This document shows positions 31,366-44,211 of a stretch of 64,000 nucleotides of DNA, piece by piece. How positions within the stretch are numbered: the stretch's first letter is position 1; the number at the start of each line of letters is the position of its first letter. Under the pieces are notes generated by a model that saw only the letters and a program-made list of their open reading frames with translations, was not told the DNA's origin and searched no databases. Made by a program: the position numbers and the translations under genes. This DNA comes from Phialophora verrucosa (Eukaryota; Ascomycota; Eurotiomycetes; Chaetothyriales; Herpotrichiellaceae), in NCBI GenBank assembly GCA_002099365.1, contig MSED01000007.1, forward strand, positions 1,426,001 to 1,490,000. The letters are read 5' to 3'.

Positions 31366-32888
31366 GATTGTCGAGGTAGTCGAGTTGGAATATGCTAGAT
31401 CAAGTACCAAAGATGTCGGCCGCGGCGCTGGAACGAAGGAAGCGAGAGATTATATTGTGTAGAACGACCGTAGTAAGGAAATCAGAGATGAGGAAATAGC
31501 TGTAGCGATTGTAGTTGTTGTTGCGGTTTGTTGTTTGTTGTGTGATGATCAAGACAGCTGTTGGTGAGGAGGCACCTACTTCTTATACAGCAAGATGATC
31601 GAGTTCAAGCTATGGTGTGCCATCATCGTAGCGGTCATGGTGTAGCATTGCTCAATGGCTATCTGAGGACGAGGTATTTTGGCCATGGTGTTGAGGCTCA
31701 GAGAGCTGCCGCAACCTTGGGATGGTGGAGGAAAGCTACAGTGGGAGAGCAAAGAGACGATTGGCTCGCATAAGGATGTTCATGCGAGACATTCGAAGGT
31801 GGAGGCTGAAAGAGCGCAGCTCGGCAGCCACAGCAGGTCACTGGTGACGTCGAGACTGGAAGAGAAAGGCAGCGGAGGCGCAGCACTTTGCCAAAGTGTC
31901 GCCAATTATGCTTCGTGCGGCTAGCCCTATTATGGTGGTGGCAGCCGGGAAGTAGGGACAGAAGGTTGACCGATGCGAGAAACAACGGCGAAACTCAATA
32001 GGGTGGCATTCTTCAGTGGCATCCGTCAGTTGCAAAAGAACTCTTCATTCTTGTGTACCAATACTCGGAAGGTTCCTCACCTAACGCAAAATGCGGGATC
32101 TGTGATGCGACGAGTTAAAGAGTTCTGGGGATTCTATTTCTGTACTCGCACGACTCGGTACTACTGGCAGCCACTACGCCAAATCGTGTCGTGTTTTGCT
32201 GGACCTGCTATCTGCCTTTGGCGTGGAAAATTTGGTGGTATACTCACTCAACACTCTTGACTCTCTGGAATAGTTTCACATAGTATCTGGTAGACTGGAG
32301 TAACGAACAAGGTAAAGAATTACAATCATGCCAAAGTATTTGTTAGTGAGTACAAGAGACCGAGGGCCGGTGAAGGGTAGCTTAGATCTGCGAGTACGGA
32401 GCAGTAAGGATTTCTACCTAGGCGTAGGTACCTACTGTACCTATGAAGGTGCGCAGGGTTGACATCAGTTTCACCCAGGATTCACCGGTAGGCGACCACG
32501 CACCCTCAGCAGAAACCAACCCTCTGCACTCACCTTACCCTTGCCTTTGCTTCACCCGCATTTGTTCCTTTGGGCTTCCCACAACGATAATTCCGATATC
32601 ATCAAAGGACATCTCCAGTTCGAGCGTACGTCGTACACTAAACAAATGACTAACACGCGGCTGTTGTTTCGAACAGTCGTGAATGGTGAAAGCCATCACA
32701 ACCCTCACGACCAGGTCGTCAGCGCTAGGATGACTTCCGTATCACCATCTCTCCTTAACGCCGGTTGTGGATGAGCAGGAACAAAGAGACTCCAATTCTG
32801 CATTTCAGGCGACCAGCTTGCAACCAAGCAAGCCTGGCATAGAAATATGTACGATGGCCATTAACGACGGTCTACCTATCTGTGCCGT
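31366..32888. other. Intergenic spacer (divergent promoters)
   Basis: 1.5 kb between the divergent secreted repeat protein and P450 genes. No coding frame with recognisable content. Confidence 0.4.
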
Positions 32889-34941
32889 ATGGCAGTTTCC
32901 TTCGACAGCAACATGGCGTTCTTGTTTCTCGTGCTGCTGTGCCAAGCGCTGCTTGTTTTGGCGCTGGTGCTTCGCATTGTCTATAGACTGACCTTGCACC
33001 CTTTGTCACGCTTTCCCGGTCCCAGACTCGCAGCTGCAACCAACTTGTATGCGGTCTACTACGACCTGGCGTCGAAAGACTCGCTGGTCAAACACCTCAA
33101 AGCCCTCCACGACAAATATGGTCAGCAGCACCAAACACCAAAGGAGGAATTCTAAAAGGAAGCAGGACCGATCGTACGCGTTCGCCCAGAAGAACTGCAC
33201 ATTTTCGATTGGGACGCCTACCGCACGTAAGTCGACCCGGGCATGCTCCGGAGAGTCAGGGCGAGACTGCTGATGGTTCAAATTCAGGGTATTCAAGTCC
33301 GCATCTGACTTCAATCGGGCTCCCGAGTTCTACAATGCTCCCCAAGTTGATGGCAGTTTTCTAAATGTTAGCGATGGACGCGTTGCGAAACCTCATCGAG
33401 ACCTTTTCGTTCAGGCCTTCTCAAAAGCTCAAATCAACGGCCTTGAGCCGCTCATCCACGAAAAAGTCAACCTTTTCCTGCATCGGCTCAAAGAAGAGGC
33501 GGCCCAGAATAAACCAATTGACCTTGACCTGGCCTTTGAATGCTTGACCTCAGATGTAACAATGTATTATTGCTATCAAATGAGTCTGGGCCTGCTCGAT
33601 GCTCCCAACTTCCGGCCAAACCTGATCGTCGAACTTCACGAATTTGCCCCTATTGTACCATTCTTCTGGTGTAAGTAATCTTACACTTCTCCATCGTGGT
33701 TGTGGCTATGAGACAGGTTCTTCGCTGGTAGCTCACCAAGTGCGAGAGTAATCTTGTGAGCGCAACCATTGACGACATACTGACCTGCGAAACCCGCCTA
33801 CAGACTTTCCAAATATTGGCAATGTCTTGAACAAAGTGGTTTTCTCGCTCCTGCCAGAGAATGTGGTCAAGGCATGCTTTCCTGCCGCTGCTTCAATGAA
33901 AGACATGATGAGTGTGAGTTTCGGTCACTCCTGGCTGCAGGAATTCCAACTAAGACATCAAAGCAATGCAAAGAGCTCATCGACTCGCTTGCCCGAGCGC
34001 CCCCCGACTCGAAAGAAGTGGCATCATCAATTTTCCGTACAGCGCTCAGCCCCGACCGCGAGAAGGGGCAATACATTGCAACGTCGAGGGAACTGGCAGC
34101 TGACGCGGTGCTTATGTTCCTGGCGGGAACCGACACAACAGCGCATGCACTGACGTTCGGCACTTGGGAGATGATCAAGAGACCTGAGCTCTGGAATCGA
34201 CTGCGTCAGGAAGTCATGTCAGTCCTTCCAGAGACGCAGGGCCTTGCCCTGCTGACCGATCTCGAAAACTTGCCATTTCTCGTAAGTCCGAACCGGAAGA
34301 CGCTCTCCTTCGGATACATGCTAAATATGTAACTCTCCAGCGCGGTGTGGTGAAAGAATCCCTTCGGTTCTCTATGGGGACATCCGCCCGTCTCCCTCGT
34401 GTTGTGCCCCAGCAAGGGGCAGTGCTTTGTGGAGAGACTGTTGCTCCCGGAGTAAGTTTGTCTCTGATTTAGACGCCTTGCCGCCGAAGACTCACAAAGA
34501 CATCAGACGCGGGTGTCCTTTTCTCACTACGTGTACAATAATGACCCTGCAATCTTCTCGGATCCGTTTTCATTCCGACCGGAACGCTGGCTGGAGGCAA
34601 ATACAGATGAACTTGAGAAGCACATGGTGAGCTTCTCACGCGGAAGTCGCAGTTGCATCGGAATGAAGTACGTCCAATCCAACCTGCTCCCTCTCCGGCC
34701 CTCGTCTCCTAGGTCGCCTTCACACGAAGATCAAACAATTATGACTGCATGCTTCTTCGACTGGCGCTTGCTAATCGGAGCTTCTAGCTTGGCTTATGCC
34801 GAACTCTACACCACATTTTCCCACCTTGCTCGCCGATTTGATTTAGTGAATGCCGGTACAACGAGCGAGACGATGGACTGGAACGACACCTTTACGCCCA
34901 GGTTCAAGGGAAACCTCAAGGTCCAAGTCAGAGCATGCTAG
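32889..34941 (+). CDS. Cytochrome P450 monooxygenase (eight exons)
   Basis: Exons 32889-33120, 33166-33226, 33288-33670, 33804-33913, 33964-34281, 34341-34451, 34507-34667 and 34788-34941 join to 509 residues. An N-terminal membrane anchor (FLFLVLLCQALLVLALVLR) and the proline hinge HPLSRFPGPRLAA are followed by GPIVRVRPEELH. The I-helix is FLAGTDTTAHAL, the ExxR is ESLR, then FRPERW and the heme loop FSRGSRSCIGMNLAYAELY, which appears only after the last splice. The spacing is that of typical fungal class-II ER enzymes (benzoate-para-hydroxylase and trichodiene-oxygenase type). The fourth intron (50 bp, CAAAG acceptor) is the weakest junction; reading through it shifts frame. Substrate is unknown. 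Confidence 0.9.
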
Positions 34942-35413
34942 ACGTGGGAAGGGGGACGAGAATGCGAACCACGCTGTCGATGCTGGGTGCTTCTGCTTCA
35001 AATTTCAACCGACGGACCAAGGCAGATTTGATGCCGCATTCCAAATGGACCTTGCATTTACTTGCCAGAGACATGCGAAGCGCGCAGGAAACTAGCAGTC
35101 CGCGTCAGAGATAGCGACTCCGACCAGGCAAGATCCGAACGCAAGAGGCCGCGAAGCTAATGCAATGCATGGTCCTTGGGTATAGAGCCAATGATGTTCG
35201 TTCTTCCCCACCATTCTGCGTTGCGACAACTCCCCCCATCTTTCTCCCTTCTCGCCTGCGATATATGTACCTCCTTGGCCTGCCCAAGTTTTTCTCTTTG
35301 ACTGCCTCCTCTACCTCAAAACTCCCTGTAACCAAGAATGAACTCCACGTTCCTGCTGAATGAAATCTTTGCAGTTCTTATATGGCTCTCATCATCAACC
35401 CTGCAACCCAAAT

Positions 35414-37300
35414 ATGGTCCTCAGAGCGACATATCCCGACGCCACCTCCGGATGGCAGCCACACCGGACTACGATCACTCAGCTCTACCGGAATGAAGGT
35501 CGCCCATTGAAGGAGGTGATGGCGATCATGGCAGAACAGCACGGCTTCAAAGCAACGTAAGTATTATACTCTCCGTCATTGTGCTCAAAGAACACCCAAC
35601 TAACCGGCCACAGCCCGAAAATGTACAAAGCCCGCATCGCGCGATGGGGCCTTGACAAGAAGCACAAACGCCACGAGGTCAAGGAGATCCTCTGGCGGCG
35701 CGCCAGTAGGAAGCTCCTTGGTAAGGAATCAGAGTTCATCCTCGCCGGGCAAGTTGTCGACATGACCGGCGTGGAGCGATACGCCAGACGCGCAGGATTG
35801 GATTTGTACCCGAAGCATTATTCGCGCGCCGAGTCGTCGACTGTCATTCGCGACCTCGTCTGTTTCACTCCTCCGCCTTCGCCGCTGCCTTTGGACGCGC
35901 CTATCCCGCTGCAGAATATCGAACATTTCCTCCACTCCTTCAGTCTCTTCGTTGGCGATTCGCTCCAGTCAGGGTTGTGGAAGCTCGGCAAAGATGTCAT
36001 GGGTTTCGCATGCGTACTTGACGTCGAATTTCCGACCAGTGCTCGGGATCGCTTCTTCCTCGCGGTCGAGAGGGGCATCAGGAGGTATAACCTGGGAAAC
36101 GTATCGCAGGCTTACCGACAGTGGCGCGCGGCATTTCGCGAGCTCCAAGTCGTCGTCCAGTCTCGAAGACCGTCTCAACTCCTTTGTCTCGTCGAGCTGG
36201 TGGCGCACCTGGCGGAATGCAAGGACGAAGTTGCAAATCTGCTGCTACGCTACCTGGGAGATCTGGTCAGCGGGCCTGTCCGCCGCGACGCTGGGATGTC
36301 GATGCTTCAGAGTCTGAGTCGGCTCCAGGCCGAGGACCTAGTTGGACTGACTCGGGCGTCACAAGAGTGCTCTCGCGCCGCCTTTTCCGACCATTTCTCC
36401 AGAGAGACTTTCTTTCTCCTGGACTCCGAGACCATCTTGATGGACTCGAATGTCGAACCGCACGAGTGTAGCCCGCAGCTGAGTAGCCTCCTGTTGGGGT
36501 GGGGGCCTTATGATGTCGAAGCGCTCCGCGCGGCAAGAAGCGTGATGGAGATCCTCATGGCGTCCGAGCGATACGAGGAAGCCGAACACATCACCCGGAT
36601 CCACCTTCAGCGGATGCACGAAATGCCGTACGACGGCGTCTTGGGAGGTGCCTTTTCCCACGCCTACAGCTACCTGACACACCTGTACCTCATGACGCAG
36701 GACTACGAAAAAGCCTACCATTACACGCTCTTGAAAGTGGACAACTACTTCAAGATGCTGGAATATCGGACCGATCTCCCCGAAGATTTCATCTTGTCGT
36801 CGTTCGACCTGTTGTCGTCACTCGCGGAAACGCTCCGCATGGACGAAGAAGCAGAGACATGGCGGCGAAAACACACGACCCTCAAAGCCCACACTGACGC
36901 ATTGGCCGAAACGGAGCTCTCACGCCTCAGGTCCGGCGCACAAGCGAGCAGTCAGGGAGGTCAGAGTTGCAGCGTCAACACCCAGAGACTCGCCGGACAA
37001 CGCCAGTCTTCGCCTTCTCCTTCTCCGTCGCCTGAAGAGCTGTCAGGAACCTCGGCAGAAGACTTCCGCAAATGCAACTGCCATGCTCCCGCCCAAACGA
37101 GGCGTCAGAGCCGGGCTGATCAAGCCAACAACACCGGGCCTCGGAACTCGTGAGTCATTTTCGCCCCGTGGTCTGTCGATCGCCACGCGACCTGATGTAC
37201 ATGAGGACTAACGAACAGGGAGATCCAGCTCGGCGCAGAAACGGCCCGAACTGTGCGCCCCACCACCTTACTCGTACGATGCTGGAAACGGACGACATGA
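35414..37300 (+). CDS. Clr5-domain protein
   Basis: Exons 35414-35556 and 35614-37149, then a probable third exon 37219-37300, giving about 586 residues; without the last intron it stops at 37153. The Clr5 domain is at the start: WQPHRTTITQLYRNEGRPLK, VMAIMAEQHGF and, across the splice, KMYKARIARWGLDKKHK. This domain is widespread in Pezizomycotina and named from a fission-yeast gene; DNA binding is suspected but not shown. Residues 80-450 are a helical, TPR-like region with paired helices (for example YEEAEHITRIHLQRMHEM, then DYEKAYHYTLLKVDNYFKML). The end is Ser/Pro-rich. An earlier in-frame ATG at 35360 is an alternative start. Confidence 0.82.
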
Positions 37301-38103
37301 GGTATTACCTACAAACACGCGCGGTAGACCCCTCGATGTGGCGTGGCGAAGATGGCGATCCCTTCCGCCTTCTGCTGGTGGTGAATGTGAGTATAAAGAT
37401 TGATGCACGTCCCAGCCATTTCATTCTTCCATTTTACAATCTCCAACTGAACGGCGGCACCTGGCGCTGTGGCAACAGGAGGGGTTGCGAAGACGCGAGC
37501 GAACCAGCGATACTGTGCAAGTAGACGAGGGAAAGGGGGCAGGGGGAAGGATGTAGCAGTGGCTTATTGCCGACCTACATCTATGCATCTCCCGTCTCAG
37601 GAGAGCATTTGATTGCCGAAGAACAACGAAACGACCTTATGAGTATGGGATACTGTATCAACGCATGCCAAGCAGAGCAGAGTTGGGCGTTCATCGGCAT
37701 CAGTTCAAGTCCTCTCCTCTTCTGGTCAGAGGGAGCTATTAATGTCAATTTGATTGCGAGGCTCCAGTCCGGGGCTGCAGTATTTCGCTAGCCCACCGAG
37801 ACATCTTTGGTATTTTCGTCCCAGTCATGATCCACATCATTTCGTCTATCGCGGTGTATAATGCCACCAAGCCGCTCACAACCAACACGTGCAATATTCC
37901 ACACATCCGTCACCATGACAATGGCAATGAGTGCCGCCCACCAACAAGTATCAAGCCCTGGATCCCAACCACCAAAACCCATGGCCACGCCGAGTGTGAT
38001 AATGTTGTCGCAGGAGTCCGCGTGCTAAATCATCAATCATGAAACTGTCCGGCGGATGTCCACCCGCCCAGAGATACCACCTTCCAGGGTTGTGTACAGC
38101 ATG
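37301..38103. other. Intergenic spacer
   Basis: About 800 bp between the convergent Clr5 and phytochrome genes. No supported gene. Confidence 0.4.
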
Positions 38104-41100
38104 CTAAACAGTGTTGTTGCCGCTGTCTCCAGCCGCTGGCGTCACTGTCTCTTCATTCACAGTCGGTCTTTCCGCTTCAGATGCCTCCGTCCGGCTCTGC
38201 TGGACACCTTGAGCCGCCGACTCTGGTTCTGGTACCCTGGTCGGCTTTTCTTGACTTGGATGCGTGTCAACCTCATACGGGTCCTGCTGTTCTTCTCTGG
38301 ACGAGAACCATCCTCCTCTTTCCCATTTTCCAGGCTCGTAGAGACACTCGTTCCGAGCCTCCTTATCCACAATGCCCTTAAGCAGGAGATCAACGCGTTT
38401 GAAATCTACTGGTTTCAGTATCCACCCGTCAAACCCGGTCTGGACATATTTGTCGCGCTCCTTTTCAACCAACGAAGCAGACACAGCGAAGATGGGTACC
38501 CGTCCGTTCTGTACGGCTTTACTGGACAGACACGACCTGCCCTTGGTCTTTTCGTAAGACCGAATCATCTTAGTTGAGCTAAATCCATCCACGATGGGCA
38601 TCTGAAGATCCATCAAGATCGCATCGAATGTGTCAGGCTGTGCTCCGTAAGCCGACGAACACTCTTCACCGTTCACCGTCATGTAGGCGGAGTGGCCGAG
38701 TTTCTCCAGACGCTTTTTCATGATCTTGCTGTTGATCGGGTCATCTTCCGCAACCAACACGGAAAATTTGTCGGCCGGGTCTGCTTTGCTGACTTCAGTA
38801 GTATCAGATCGGGAGCATTCTGACGTTGGCTCTGGGAAGAGTACTCTCGGTCCTATCTTTGAGCCACTAGCCTCGTCCTGCTGGTCATCCGGTACTCGGA
38901 TGGGCCGGAGCGGCGTGGCAGAATCCTTCACTTTCTCCCAGCCGCCTGTCCGTAATGCGGACTTCAACTCTTTCGGAGAAGGCAGGCTCTTTGATTTCAG
39001 TGAGTTGACAGGCGACCCGAGAGATCTGCGGTGGAGTGATTCGCCAGATGTCGGTCCAGGACTACTGGTGCTCTGCTCAGTGAACTGCAAAGGCTGCTGA
39101 ATGGCGTCAATGAGTCTGTCCGCATCACTCCTTCCGCTAGCGTCGCTTTTCAGGCTCATGGCACTCTTCAAGCTTGCGAGGCTATTCATACTGTCTGCGC
39201 TTGTCCTCCGGGGCCCGGGACTAGGCCTCGTACCCAGTGAATCTGTGCCGTGTGGCGGGTTCCTGTAGACCAGTGCGACCTCGCCTTCTTGTTGGCCTGG
39301 CGAGATTGCGGGCCGAGAGCCAGGACCAGGCGATGCAGTGAGTTGGGCAGGATCCGAGCTGCCAGTGTTGAAACCGAGAACAATCACAAATCTCGATCCT
39401 GTTCCTTCTTCTGTCTTGACCCGAAGTTGGCCGTTCATGTTGCGAATGGTGCGTGCAACGAGAGCAAGTCCAAGCCCTAGTGTTACATTCTCAGATTGTG
39501 GCTGGTCGGGAACTTGATTGGTGATGACGGGTTTAGCATCCGGCAAATCCTCTTCGTATGAGACTTCTTCTAGCTCTTTGAACAGCGCATCCACCTTGCC
39601 CTGGGACATTCCTGCACCGGAATCCTCAACAACTATCTCTATCTCTGTCTTCCCCGGTTGCGGCTGTGCAGTGGGGCAAGGATATGCTTCCACGACGACC
39701 TTTCCTTCCCTAGTATGTTGTATGGCGTTGGAAATGAGATTGGACACGACTTGTCGGACTCGCCGATGATCTCCAATGACGTTTCGTGGCAGGCCTGGCG
39801 ATATCTCGACCGTGTACTGTAAATTTTTCCGCTTGGCGTCACCAATGAACGGATCTGTGGCATCTTTTATGGTTTTCGGCAGGTCGAATGGCTCGTCTTT
39901 GACCAATGTCTGGCCGCCTTCCGTTTTTGTGAGATCCAGAAGGTCGTTGATGACATAGACCAATGACTTTGAGGCGGAATGCGACCTGGCCAGATTTTCC
40001 CGCGTATCTTGATCTAGGGCTCCCTCCATTGCGATTTCCAGATAGTTGATGATCGCATTCAAGGGTGTGCGGACTTCATGTGCAGAATTTGCGAGTAGAA
40101 GGCGGGTCAACTGGCTATTCTGCAGCGCGGCTTCCTTCTGACGCCATACCTCAATGAATTTGCCGTAGACGAGGCACAGCACTGAAGCGGTCTCGATTTC
40201 TTCATCCGTCCAATCGCGACATCGACCCACGATGGTTTCAGTCCATTGCTTGAAACTCGTCCTCGGTTCGAGGTAGCCCTCAGTTCCTTCTTTCACAAAT
40301 TTCTCGTAAGGATTCCCTGCCCATTTAACCTCTTGCAAGACGCCTCTCCGAAAGAAGGCGATAAAGTCATTGCCGCCCGTCGAAAGAGGCACAAACAGGA
40401 CGCCGGCTAGAAACTTCCAGCCTGGCTCGTAACGTAGGTCGGGGAAATCATGGGTGAAATCCTGAGAGCAAAAGACGGCGCTCATCCTCCGCATCCGCAG
40501 ATACTCCACCATGGCAAGAACTTCCTGGAGATGGCCTCGGGGGTTACCCAAGATCTTCGTTTCGTCCCTAATCGAGAGTGCGCCAAGGTCGGCCTCGAAT
40601 AACTTCAAGAGATCATCAGATGATGCCACAATGTAGCCCGAAGGATTCTTGGCGGTGGAAGAGGTGTTGATTAACTTTCGCGCTTGCAATCGCGAAGTAT
40701 ATGAAAGTCGTTCCACATTCCTAGAAGCCGTATCTCCCACCAAGCGGCACATTTTGCGAATGGGGAAGGACACTCGCATGCCCTTCGATCCATAGGAGTG
40801 ACAGGATATCAAGCCCCACAGTTCGTTGAATGCGTTGATGGAGATAGACATGGAAGATCGGACGCCCATGTTGGCGAGGTATTTGATATGGATTGGCGAC
40901 ATTGCCCGTAGATTGGCATGCGTCATATCCAGAGGCTTCTCCAGATCCTCCAAAGTCCTGCATACCAGGCGCGATGTTTCCTGATCCCGGTCGTAAAGCA
41001 ACCGAACCTTGTTGATCTTATAAAGATCCCGTGCCTGCTTAGGGATGTCTGATGCTGGGAAATTCAGGCCTTTGTACAGATCCTTGGTCGCTCTAGGATC

Positions 41101-42542
41101 AACAAGTTCTGCCACGACCCGTCCATTCCAAGCATGGTCGAACTGGTAAATCATCACGCGATGAAACCCAGTCAGCTCTTTGACGATACCAATTAAAACC
41201 TTAAGAAACGTCTGAAGCGTCGGGGCGGTGGCCAGCTGTTCCTGTACCTGAGACATGATGTTGAACACCTCCATCGCTGCCGCCTCGGTTCTCTTCTTAC
41301 GGGCACTTCGCAATACGCGTAACGGTTTGCTGATGTTCACCGTGCTGTCGATGAGCTCTTCATTAGTCGGTTTACTTCCGAGGGTGTCTTCGGGCATCTC
41401 GGGAGTAATCCTGTCGTCTGGGGGGACGAGAGGGTTTGTTGTATCATCCTCCAACTCGAACTCGCAGATAATCAGACCAGTGTCTGTTTCAGAAAGGTGC
41501 ATGGCACACCACAGCCTCCGGGTGCGGGCACCAGGAGGCTTGACAGACAGCAGAAAAACATCAGGGCCACTCGTAACTACATCTCCGGCCCCTTCCTCAC
41601 GGATAAAGTCGATATGATCCAGCAGGTTGTCAGCTTGTTCATCGCTAAAGATGTCCAAGAAGGAATCGATTTTGAAGAGCTGCTGGGGCGTATAACCGAT
41701 GATCTTGTGCGAATTTTCGCTCGCTACCCGAACAACCAGCTTCTCATTCTCTTCTCGTAGCGCAATTAAAAGTCCAAAGCTCTGGATGGCGCCAGGTATG
41801 TGGATAGGCTCATCCTCGCATCTCTGTAACGTCTCTCCGTCTCGTCCAGTAATGACCGCGTGACCTTCGTCAGTGACAACATGCATGAACCGTGCCGTGA
41901 CCAATCCAGTGCCCTGCTGCGCTGGTACGGGCACACCACCGGACACGCTTGAGACTTCTGACTTGTGGGATGCGACGTCATCCGTACCAACATTGGCCAA
42001 GACTTGATGGTCGAGGTTGATGCTGGCTTGAGGCAGCGAGCCGGAACGCCGTTGAGCAAAGTCCGAAACAGATCCAGCATCTGACGCCTCAGAGACCGAC
42101 ATTGGTCTTGTCGCAGATACAGGGCCTGGCCCGGAGATGCTATGACTCGAAGCTCTCCGCCTAGCAGTGAGTCCCATGCCTGGATAACCGCCAGATGAGT
42201 CTGTACGAGGCATGGGAGTGGCGACAGGATCGATTGAAATGGCAGACCGAACGGGAAAGACACGGTCAATTGAGCCGGGACTCAATATAGACTTGCCATG
42301 TCCGACTTGGATGATAAGGAAGGCGGTACGAGTGCGTCGTCAATGGAACGGCCAGTGAACATGCTTACCTGTGACGGGACAGGTGGGAGGGGCACCCATG
42401 TCGGAGGGCGTTGCTGACCGCGCCGACTTGGTGAATCTGAAGCGGTAGGACGGGCCGGGGATGACGACGATGGTGCCGTCAAGGTCGAAGTGTCCGGATC
42501 CGCAGTAGGCTTTGTAGCCTCACGTGAAGGTGGCCTTGACAT
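38104..42542 (-). CDS. fphA: Fungal phytochrome (hybrid histidine kinase)
   Basis: Exons 42542-42369 and 42291-38104 give 1453 residues; the first exon supplies the only plausible ATG and the intron ends in AAG. The order is: disordered N-terminus with RVFPVRSAISIDP; PAS with ETLQRCEDEPIHIPGAIQSF, where Cys at about 216 is the likely bilin attachment site of fungal phytochromes; GAF with NFPASDIPKQARDLY and DMTHANLRAMSPIH; PHY (about 600-770); HisKA with phospho-His near 796 in NSAHEVRTPLNAIINY; HATPase with SNLISNAIQHT and DSGAGMS; and a response regulator with acceptor Asp near 1286 in AILMDLQMPIVDG and Lys in LKPVD. It senses red/far-red light and signals by phosphorelay (in Aspergillus also via the HOG pathway). 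Confidence 0.95.
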
Positions 42543-44211
42543 TTGTAGGCGATAGCTTGTATGTTCGCACAGATGGACTGGGCGACGGAGTTGAGAGGTG
42601 AGGTCGCCCAAGCCAGTGTCCAGATTCCTACACTCACCTGCGCCGAACAATTCATGAGTGAACTGATTAAAGTGTTGGCATTCTTGTGACGCAAACCAAG
42701 CCGCCTCAATTTGTGGTCTCTCTCTTCCCGGTCTACCACTCTCTTCTGAATATGCCCCGTAAATGTGACGAACTGCGATGGTTCAAGAAACGTACAGTGG
42801 GCCGGAGAGTGGTACGAATAGGCGTAGGCTTGCACCGTGAGAAGGCGACAGATAAGGTCAAGGAGTATGACGGGCTCTTCAATTGTCGTCCTAACTGTGA
42901 CGGTTGTTGGTGGTCAAACGCCGCGGCGGCGAGATAACTCCCAGTGCAAAGAATCGTCGACTGCACAGGAACTGAGGAAAGCGTCGGGAATCAAACTGCT
43001 GCAAGGTGCAATTGCGCAGGTGATCTAGAGGTGAACCAAGAGTCAAGAGTCGCAGGCCAGTGGTGCAAGTTGTGCAGTCGAGGGATGAGAGAGCAAGGGA
43101 ACCTGCCGAGGCGCAGATTGGAACAGACCAAAGACTGAGCAAGGATTGACTTCGACGCTGGGATGCTCAGGTGGCTGCTACCCGGAACACGGGAAGAGGA
43201 TCTTTTCATCTTCACTCATTCTTTGTTATTCGCGCGCGCATCATTGCCAGTTGCATCTCCTGCTGTGTGCGATTGGCGTCTCCACACGCTCAGTTTCCAT
43301 GGTTCAGTGATATTCCTACCGGTCCTCCACGAGCCGAATTTCCACTGCAATCTCATGGACTCGGGAACTTAACTCTACGCTTACGACGATGTATAGTCTC
43401 GAGAACAATCTAGGCCTGGATATCTCCATACTGGACCCTTTGAGGATCTAGCATCTCGGGTTTAGGCACTCGTACTCCGGGACAAGATCTCTGCTGCAGC
43501 GCCCGACGATGGGCAATCAGGGTGCCAAAATCAAGGCATCGGGGGGTTTGCGTGCAAGCCACATCCTGCAGATCTTCTTGACTAACAGTACCAGGACGAG
43601 TACTCGTAACGCGCACAATGCATTCAATGTGGCGATGAATTGGGACCTTCACATGTTCGAGCGCTGTGCTTTCAAATCTCTTCTTGTCAGTTTGATTGAA
43701 AAGCGTTCCCAGTGCACGAGCCTCTAATGACCGCCACATACGGAACCACTACGCAATGGTTGCACTGACGACATCTGGCAGCGTCGCTAAGCTCCAGGGG
43801 CGATCAGCGACTGGCTCCCGGCAGCAGGGACCCTCTTCGGGCTGCAGCAGGTAGTGCCAACAGCGGGCGGAGAGAAATTCCCATTGGCAAAAAGATGCCA
43901 TTCTCGAGTCAACCCGGGAATCCCCCATGCAGGGGTTCCACCGTTCCTGCGAATTGTCGTCGCACGAAGATGCAGGTGAGGGTTTCGCCAGCCTTGACCT
44001 CGACTACGCAGCACCGTGTTGCAAATGTCCTCTGCTCAATCCAAGCACCAACATCACGAACCAGACGCGTGAGAGAGATGGGAAATCGAAGATATCGTCG
44101 TACTACATAGCTGGACTTTGTCCCACTGCTATTGGCTAGGCTGGAAGCGAAGACCGGCACAGAATGCCGAGATGCAACCCATATATCACCACCACAGTGC
44201 CAGTATCGTTG
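42543..44211. other. Intergenic spacer upstream of the phytochrome
   Basis: 1.67 kb with only short, overlapping frames on both strands. It should contain the phytochrome promoter and 5' UTR. I see no gene. Confidence 0.4.

Noticed and set aside
33827..34153. Frame that reads through P450 intron 4 and breaks the protein
   Set aside because: Initially looked like a frameshift in the P450, but a 50-bp GTGAGT...AAG intron at 33914-33963 restores the frame into the conserved CKELIDSL block.
42686..43413. Short frames upstream of the phytochrome
   Set aside because: Too short and overlapping; better read as promoter and 5' UTR of the phytochrome gene.
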